DNA of 64,000 nt from an uncultured Pseudomonadota bacterium. Its GTDB lineage: Bacteria > Myxococcota_A > Bradymonadia > Bradymonadales > GCA-2716585. A model generated the notes under the pieces. The model was not told where the DNA came from and did no database searches. It worked only from the letters and a program-made list of their open reading frames with translations. The DNA lies in contig CAKZKQ010000574.1 of assembly GCA_937123825.1 (NCBI GenBank), positions 1-64,000 on the forward strand, written 5' to 3'. Shown in pieces: positions 58,362-64,000 of the stretch. Every line of letters starts with the position of its first letter. Positions within the stretch are counted from its first letter, which is position 1. The translations under genes were made by a program, and so were the position numbers.

Positions 58362-60710
58362 ATGCAGCCCACCCACAGACACCTGCCAGGGGCCGCGCTG
58401 TGCACCCTGGCCGCGCTGCTCGCTCTGGCCTGCCCCGCGCAGGCCACCGAGCCCGAACCTGCGCAGGTCACCCAGATCCAGATCACCGGCAACGACCGTG
58501 TCAGCGACGCCGCCATCGAGCGCGCCATCCAGACCACCGTCGGCTCACCCCTCGACCTCGATCGCCTCTCCAGAGACCTGCGCGCCATCTACGACCTGGG
58601 CCTCTTTGAAGACGTCCAGATCCAACTTCAACAAGACGGCCCAAAGGCCGCACTCACCTTCGTCGTCACCGAACGCCCCATCCTCGTCGCCGTCCACTTC
58701 AAAGGCCTCGACGCCCTTGACCAGGAAGACTTGATGGACGCCATCGACCTGCCGCTCTTCACGCCGCTGTCTCCTGCACAGATCACGGCTGCAGAACAAC
58801 AAATCACCCTCCTCTACACCCGCAAGAACCGCCCGCTGACCCTCGTCAAAGCCCACCTGAGCACCCCCGCAGGCCACCCCACCGAGCGCGTCGTCACCTT
58901 CCACATCGACGAAGGCGACCAACCCCTCATCGGCGCCATCAACTTTCTGGGCAACAGCGCCGTCACCGACGATGAACTGCGCGACCTGATGGACTCCAAA
59001 CCCCTGGCCCCGCTGGGGAGCATCACCGGACGCGGCCAATACAACATCGCCGTCCTCGAAAACGACCTCCAGAAGCTCAACACCCACTACCAGCGCCTCG
59101 GGCACCTCGACGCCAAAGTCGGCCCCGTGCGCACCCGCTTGGACCGCTCTGGCCAGCGCCTCTTCATCACCATCCCCATCAAAGAAGGCCCCGCCTACCG
59201 CCTGCGCAGCGCCACCATCACCGGCACGCTCCTGGGCCAGGACCCACAGAAGCTGCGCCAACTGCTGCCCCTCAACGACGGTGACATCTTTGACATGGAG
59301 CGCCTGCGCGCTGGCCTCCAGCGCCTGGCCGACGTCTACCGCAACATGGGCCACGCCCACATCAGCGCGGCGCCCCACTTCACCCGACACCCCGACCACA
59401 CCGTCTCGCTGGCCCTCGACGTCACCCCCGGCCCCAAGGTCCGCTTTGGACGCATCACCGTCACCGGCAACACCTGGACCCGGCAGTCGGTCGTGCGCCG
59501 AGAACTCCCCTTTGCCGAAGGCGACTGGTTCAACGCCGCCGCCCTGCGCCGCGCCCAACTCAACGTCGCCAGCCTGCGCCTCTTCGAGGGCGTCGACATC
59601 GCCACCTCCCCTTCTCCCACCGCCCCCAACACCCTCGACGTCCAAATCAAGGTCGTCGAGGGCAACCGCTGGATCCCCGACGCCAGCCTCAGCCTCACCC
59701 CCAGCGGCGACGTTCAACTGCGCCTGGGAGAGAGCAACCTCCTGGGCACCGGGCGCAAGTTCCGCTTTGGACTGGTCCAATCCGACCTGCGCCAGGAGTT
59801 CTCCATCCTCTACATCGAACCCAGACTCCTCGACACGCGCTGGAACCTCCACCTGGAGCTGCGCAACCAGGAGCTGGACTGGCTCGACCTCAACCGCGCC
59901 TCCACAGGCGGGCGCCTGAGCCTGGGGCGCTTCTACGAACTGGAGTCCTGGGACGCCATCGTCAGCCTGCGCCCTTTTATCCGCCTCGAAGACGTCGACA
60001 CCGCCCTGGCTGGCCCATCCCCTGACCTGCTCGGCGACGGCCTGACCACCGCCGCAGGTCTCTCACTGACGCTCGACAACCGCGACAACCTGCTCTTGCC
60101 CGGACGCGGCGGCGCCCTGCGCATCACCGCAGAGTCCACCCTTGGCCCGCTGAGCGAAAACCAATTCCTGCGTTTTGAGGCCAACGGACAACTCCACTTC
60201 ACCCTCCCCGGCGACCTGCGCCTGCGTCTGCGGGCAGGTTTTGGCCTCATCCACGCCCTCGACAACGGCCAACTCGTCCCCGAGCGCTTCTTCCTGGGCG
60301 GCCCCGACTCGGTGCGCGGCTTCGACCGCGGCACGCTGGCCCCAACGCGCCGCCTTCGCCCCACCTCCGGCCAACCCGACGCCCCGCTCGACACCGTCCA
60401 GGTTGGCGGCAACAAAGCCCTCTCTCTGGGCATCGATCTGGCGCTGCCCGTCCCGGGGACCGACAAGCTGCGCCTGGTGGCCTTCTTTGACGCGGGCAAC
60501 ACCTTCGACAACGGCCAGGACCTGGCGCTGACCCCAGATCTGTGGGCCAACCCCGACGGCGGCTTTGACGACGCCCTGCGCACCGCGGTGGGACTGGGCA
60601 TCTGGTGGGCCAGCCCCCTTGGCCCCCTGCGCGTCGACTTCGGCTTCCCGCTGCGCACCCTCTCCAACGAGCCCACCTTCACCATCTCCATCAGCGGCGG
60701 TGGCCTCTGA
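58362..60710 (+). CDS. BamA-like Omp85 outer-membrane assembly factor
   Basis: 782 aa. A signal peptide ends near AQA (about residue 27). Five POTRA domains follow at about 35-105, 106-185, 186-278, 279-360 and 361-437, each opening with the I.(I/F).GN-type strand (QITGNDRVSD, NFLGNSAVTDDEL, TVTGNTWTRQSVVRRE). The barrel spans about 438-782 and contains the signature loop motif GPDSVRGF and the late strands WWASPLGPLRVDFG. Five POTRAs and VRGF support a BamA-type insertase rather than TamA. The protein ends in ISGGGL rather than the usual aromatic residue. Whether it is the main BamA or a specialised copy dedicated to this cluster is open. Confidence 0.88.
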   Translation: MQPTHRHLPGAALCTLAALLALACPAQATEPEPAQVTQIQITGNDRVSDAAIERAIQTTVGSPLDLDRLSRDLRAIYDLGLFEDVQIQLQQDGPKAALTFVVTERPILVAVHFKGLDALDQEDLMDAIDLPLFTPLSPAQITAAEQQITLLYTRKNRPLTLVKAHLSTPAGHPTERVVTFHIDEGDQPLIGAINFLGNSAVTDDELRDLMDSKPLAPLGSITGRGQYNIAVLENDLQKLNTHYQRLGHLDAKVGPVRTRLDRSGQRLFITIPIKEGPAYRLRSATITGTLLGQDPQKLRQLLPLNDGDIFDMERLRAGLQRLADVYRNMGHAHISAAPHFTRHPDHTVSLALDVTPGPKVRFGRITVTGNTWTRQSVVRRELPFAEGDWFNAAALRRAQLNVASLRLFEGVDIATSPSPTAPNTLDVQIKVVEGNRWIPDASLSLTPSGDVQLRLGESNLLGTGRKFRFGLVQSDLRQEFSILYIEPRLLDTRWNLHLELRNQELDWLDLNRASTGGRLSLGRFYELESWDAIVSLRPFIRLEDVDTALAGPSPDLLGDGLTTAAGLSLTLDNRDNLLLPGRGGALRITAESTLGPLSENQFLRFEANGQLHFTLPGDLRLRLRAGFGLIHALDNGQLVPERFFLGGPDSVRGFDRGTLAPTRRLRPTSGQPDAPLDTVQVGGNKALSLGIDLALPVPGTDKLRLVAFFDAGNTFDNGQDLALTPDLWANPDGGFDDALRTAVGLGIWWASPLGPLRVDFGFPLRTLSNEPTFTISISGGGL

Positions 60711-60976
60711 GCGGCACACCCCACACACCACATCGCGCCCGCTGCCGTGGCCACAAGGCGCCGTCCACCTTTGGGCACCCAAATCGCATCCAGTCATTGA
60801 ATAAACGTGGTCACAGGCCGTTCAAAGGGGCGATTTTCAACAAGCCATCGCCCGCCAAACGATGGCCTGTCCACCAACGCAGCGGCCGGATCCAACCGCT
60901 GCATCACCCGCGCTGCCATCACACAAGGACCCACCGGCAGCGCACCCATGGCCCAAAAATCAGGCACCCACCGCCC

Positions 60977-62323
60977 ATGAAGCACATCTCAAAGACCACC
61001 GCCGCCCTCCTGGCACCGATGTCTCTCTTCACCCTCATGACCACCGCGTGCAGCCAGGACGACAGCAACACCAACAACACGGGCAACTGCGCCTTTGTCA
61101 GCAGCGACTGCACCGACGAACCCAACAACGCCCCCAACAACGACGACAACAACGCCCCCAACAACGACACCCCGCCGTGTGAAGACGTCGAGACCGTCAC
61201 CCTCTCCCCCATCCGCCACCGGGGCGGCTCTTTTGCCGCCGCCTTCAGCCCCGACGCGCTGGTGGTCGGGTACATCAACCCACGGGGCAACCCCCAACTC
61301 GACTTCACCCCCACCGGCGACGACGCCCAGGAGCGCTCCGTCGAACTGGACGCGTTCTCCTCTCGCTTTGACTTCAGCGACCCCCAGGGCATCTCACTGG
61401 CCGTCAACGACGACACGGTCGGCATGGCCTGGGGCGGCGCGCGGACCTACACCATCGGCGACTTTGAAGACGATCTGGGCGCCGCCTTCTTTGCCACCGT
61501 CTCCCCACAGCGCAACTCCAGCGTCAAAATGGCCAGCAACGACTTTGCCCGCACCGCCGAGGGCAACGACCGCGTCTTTGCGCGCTTCCCCTCCACGATC
61601 GCCACAGCAGACGGCTTTGCCGTCTTCTGGCAAGACCTCCGAGAGCAAGAGCCAGACATCTTCGCCGACGGCATCGGCACCAGAAACGGCGCATACACTC
61701 GCCGTTTCGACACCGCCGGCAACCCCCTCTCCCCAGAAGACACCCAGGTGCTCCAGGACGGGCTGCCCATCGGCGTGGTCGCTGGCGCGCTGGACAACGG
61801 CACCATCACAGTCTGGTCCACCCGAGACGGCGACAACACCGACCAGCGCACTGTGCACGTCCTCACATCAGACGATTTTGGCCAGAGCGAACCCCCAGCG
61901 CCCTTCTTCACCGCCCCAGAAGGCCTCGGTGGCATCCAACTGGCCGTCGGCCACGACAACAACGTCCTGCTCACCATCCTCGACGAAGCCCAGGGACACG
62001 GCACCATCATGCTCAACGACTCCGGCACACCGCTGGGAGAGTTTACACCCCTTGATGCTCGCCTTGAGGTGGCCTCGCTCATCGCCAAGCCCGAAGGTGG
62101 CTACATCCTGGCGGGCTTTGAAAACGACGAGACCAACACCCTCCACATCCTCCAACTCGACGCCGATGGTGCCGTAGAGCAACGCTCCGAACACCGCATG
62201 GAAGCAGGCAGAATGGCGCTCGGCCTGCGCGACGGGCGCCTGTGGGTCACCACCCGCGCCGTCAACTTTGACGACCTCCTGCCCCAAACCACCGTCCGCT
62301 TCCAAGGCGTGTGCCTGAACTGA
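60977..62323 (+). CDS. Lipoprotein with Asn/Asp/Pro-rich linker
   Basis: 448 aa. The signal peptide ends in MTTAC (Cys25). A linker of NNAPNNDDNN-type units follows (about 34-65) with three cysteines nearby. The rest is beta-rich with repeated strand-turn patterns (ISLAVNDDTVGMAWGG, FAVFWQDLRE, IQLAVGHDNNVLLTI, YILAGFEND), consistent with a beta-propeller, though no family was recognised. ATG at 60977 was chosen because it starts the signal peptide; the much longer upstream frame is not protein-like. It lies 266 nt after the BamA-like gene and may or may not be in that transcript. Confidence 0.78.
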   Translation: MKHISKTTAALLAPMSLFTLMTTACSQDDSNTNNTGNCAFVSSDCTDEPNNAPNNDDNNAPNNDTPPCEDVETVTLSPIRHRGGSFAAAFSPDALVVGYINPRGNPQLDFTPTGDDAQERSVELDAFSSRFDFSDPQGISLAVNDDTVGMAWGGARTYTIGDFEDDLGAAFFATVSPQRNSSVKMASNDFARTAEGNDRVFARFPSTIATADGFAVFWQDLREQEPDIFADGIGTRNGAYTRRFDTAGNPLSPEDTQVLQDGLPIGVVAGALDNGTITVWSTRDGDNTDQRTVHVLTSDDFGQSEPPAPFFTAPEGLGGIQLAVGHDNNVLLTILDEAQGHGTIMLNDSGTPLGEFTPLDARLEVASLIAKPEGGYILAGFENDETNTLHILQLDADGAVEQRSEHRMEAGRMALGLRDGRLWVTTRAVNFDDLLPQTTVRFQGVCLN

Positions 62324-62694
62324 CCAGACCGAGTCCCCCTCAAAACGAGCCAGCAATGACGGCTCTCACAATCGATCTCATCGTCGTCAATGCTCGACGA
62401 ACCCCAGTTCAAAGGCCGGGCAGGGCAGCGGGCTTTCGCCGCCCACCCTGCCCCCTCAAAAACACGGCCAGGGCAGACAGGCGAGCTTGCGCCGCCTGCC
62501 CTGCCCTCCCCACCCGTCACCACGCGCCACGCCGCCCCACCACCACGCACCACCTGGGATCTCGCTGCAGTGCAGTGTAAAAAGAACACCGATTCCTGAA
62601 TAAGGGCATCAAAGCTGTTGTGCAGCGCAACACAAACTGCTACTTTGTTGGCGAAAGTGGATGATTTGAGACGATCAACGGCGAGGAGTGGAGC
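62324..62694. other. Intergenic region with a bipartite B repeat
   Basis: About 370 bp between two plus-strand genes. Besides the repeat at 62416-62515 no gene was seen. The promoter of the downstream esterase is probably near 62570-62680, where the sequence is less GC-rich. Confidence 0.55.
62416..62515 (+). repeat. Repeat B, bipartite copy
   Basis: Two GC-rich half-sites (GCGGGCTTTCGCCGCC and GGCGAGCTTGCGCCGCC, each followed by CCTGCCC) are joined by a short A-run and ACACGGCCAGGG. The same arrangement lies 59 kb away at 3303-3388, in the same orientation. Confidence 0.75.
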
Positions 62695-64000
62695 ATGAAG
62701 ATCGGTAGGGGGTTGGGCGTTGTTGCGGCGTTGATGCTGAGCGTGGGCGCGGTCTCCACGGCGGCGGCCGAGAGCATCCCAGTGGATACGGCCTGGGCTG
62801 AGGGCACGCGGTGGACCTACCACCAGGAATTTATGGGCATGCCGGACACGTGGGTTTATGTGCCGCAGAGCATGTCGCAGCGCGTGCCGGGCAAACGGGC
62901 GGCGGTTTTTCACTTGATGGGCTGCGGCCAGATGAGCTTCCAGATCGCCCAGGCGGGCGGCTGGCCCGACGCGGCCGAAGAGTTTGGGATGGTGATCATC
63001 ATTCCGGGCATCAATCGCCCCGCTCAGCCCAACAACAGCTCTCCCAACGTCGAGTGCTTCAACTACGGCTACGACGGTGCTTTTGGGGTCTATAACCCCA
63101 CGCCCAACGACCCGGACCACGCGGCGATCATCGCCGCCGGGCGCAACCTTCCCACCGACCCCGAGTCGGCCAGCTTCCAGATCGACCCCAACCAGATCTA
63201 TGTGGCGGGGCTCTCGGCGGGCGGCGCCATGTCGGTGCAGCTTGGCTGCATGGCCCCGGACGTCTTTGCGGGCGTGGGCACGGCTGCGGCGCCGGGGATC
63301 GGCACGGCACAGGGCACGGCGGTGATGCCGCCGCCGGTGGGTTACAGCGCCAGCACCATGGCCTCGCGTTGTCAGAACTACGCCAACAGCTCGGGCGCCC
63401 CCGAGATGCTCTTCCAGCAGGTCCACGCCATCATGTCGGACAACAACGGCCTGCCCGCCGGGTCGGGTCCGCTGGACACGAGCAAGTTCAACAACCAGCG
63501 CATCTGGGATGGCGACAAGTTCTGCCCCCACATCTACCAGGATCTGCGGGCGCAGGCCTTTGCGGACATCATGGGTCTGGGCGCGCCGGTGGAGTCGGAC
63601 GTGGCCCTGGCCAGCGGCACCGGCATTGGCTGCCCTGGCGGCGAGAACAGCACGGGGGACTCGGGCGAAGTCCAGTGCCAGATTTCCAACGCGATTGACC
63701 GGGATTGGACGGCGTATGGGGATTTTTGGCGCGACAACGATGGGCGCGTGAGGCTGGTGCAGATCAAGCAGGATACGCTGCGCCACGCCTGGGGTTCGGG
63801 GCCTTTGGGTCCGCTGGACAGCCCCGCCACGCCCACCCGCGACACCTTGCGCGCCGAGGGGTACATCAACACGACCACCGGCGAGTTTGACACCAACCGC
63901 ACGGGCACGGCGGCCAACGGGATTTACGGGACGATCTACATCAACCCGGACGCGTTGGATTACCCGATGTTCCTCGGCGAGCTGTGGACCAACAACAACC
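62695..64000 (+). CDS. PHB depolymerase-family esterase, partial (runs off the window)
   Basis: About 435 residues are visible. A signal peptide (MKIGRGLG, core ending TAAAE) indicates export. The alpha/beta-hydrolase fold shows VFHLMGCGQM near residue 72 (oxyanion region) and the nucleophile elbow GLSAGGA with Ser174. Asp and His candidates lie downstream, for example in LRHAWGSG. This matches secreted polyhydroxybutyrate-depolymerase/feruloyl-esterase-type enzymes, but the polymer or ester it attacks is not determined. ATG at 62695 has AGGAG about 8 nt upstream. The 3' end is beyond the window. Confidence 0.85.
   Translation, partial: MKIGRGLGVVAALMLSVGAVSTAAAESIPVDTAWAEGTRWTYHQEFMGMPDTWVYVPQSMSQRVPGKRAAVFHLMGCGQMSFQIAQAGGWPDAAEEFGMVIIIPGINRPAQPNNSSPNVECFNYGYDGAFGVYNPTPNDPDHAAIIAAGRNLPTDPESASFQIDPNQIYVAGLSAGGAMSVQLGCMAPDVFAGVGTAAAPGIGTAQGTAVMPPPVGYSASTMASRCQNYANSSGAPEMLFQQVHAIMSDNNGLPAGSGPLDTSKFNNQRIWDGDKFCPHIYQDLRAQAFADIMGLGAPVESDVALASGTGIGCPGGENSTGDSGEVQCQISNAIDRDWTAYGDFWRDNDGRVRLVQIKQDTLRHAWGSGPLGPLDSPATPTRDTLRAEGYINTTTGEFDTNRTGTAANGIYGTIYINPDALDYPMFLGELWTNNN

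Noticed and set aside
12..64000. CRISPR array or phage/IS element
   Set aside because: The regular repeats are coding (MopE and Cys-rich cassettes) or intergenic hairpin modules without uniform repeat-spacer structure, and no transposase, integrase or Cas protein was found.

Overview
The window is high-GC DNA from what is probably a Myxococcota-type (formerly deltaproteobacterial) bacterium, perhaps a Bradymonadales-like lineage. This is inferred from the gene style: Hanks-type Ser/Thr kinases including a PknK-like kinase-ATPase-TPR protein, lipoproteins with Asn/Pro/Asp-rich linkers, giant secreted proteins built of MopE-type repeats, and an Omp85 gene cluster. No rRNA, tRNA, CRISPR array, transposase or integrase was seen.

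Left part (1-23.3 kb), mostly housekeeping and envelope genes. sfsA lies directly behind rpsA (six S1 domains). cysK-cysE form an overlapping cysteine-synthesis pair. Next come a ferredoxin-NADP reductase-like gene, a DUF547 lipoprotein overlapping a predicted outer-membrane barrel gene, a tail-anchored Ser/Thr kinase converging on a 1420-residue kinase/ATPase/TPR protein, a large surface lipoprotein, a YheU-family gene with a lipoyl-less E2 acyltransferase, an SDR-like protein, a PrcB-like lipoprotein, a Tat-type exported DUF3108 protein and a glyoxalase II-like hydrolase. Two intergenic islands (2.8-3.7 kb and 19.5-21.1 kb) carry inverted pairs of a modular, hairpin-rich repeat. Three of its four copies begin directly beside a perfect hairpin that overlaps or abuts the stop codon of the neighbouring gene.

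Centre (23.3-54.3 kb): two consecutive minus-strand giant genes fill about 31 kb, nearly half the window. The first (about 4,820-4,855 aa) has 30 MopE-like Ca-loop repeats with LamG and other domains inserted at one fixed point of the repeat unit, then FG-GAP, CARDB-like and Cys-rich modules and a C-terminal sorting-type tail. The second (about 5,190 aa) is a predicted lipoprotein with an Asp/Glu linker and 21 copies of a Cys-rich cassette that I do not recognise. Each has an intrinsic terminator downstream. They look like paired giant surface proteins and are the best candidates for undescribed biology here.

Right part (55-64 kb): a plus-strand outer-membrane cluster has two POTRA-less Omp85 barrels with a short near-identical segment, a small Cys-rich lipoprotein between them, and a full BamA-like protein 5 nt behind the second barrel. 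A lipoprotein with an Asn-rich linker follows, then a PHB-depolymerase-family esterase cut by the window end.

Start codons were re-chosen from ribosome-binding sites and signal peptides where the longest open frame was implausible. Very long open frames antisense to both giants, one of about 4,400 codons, are judged to be compositional shadows.
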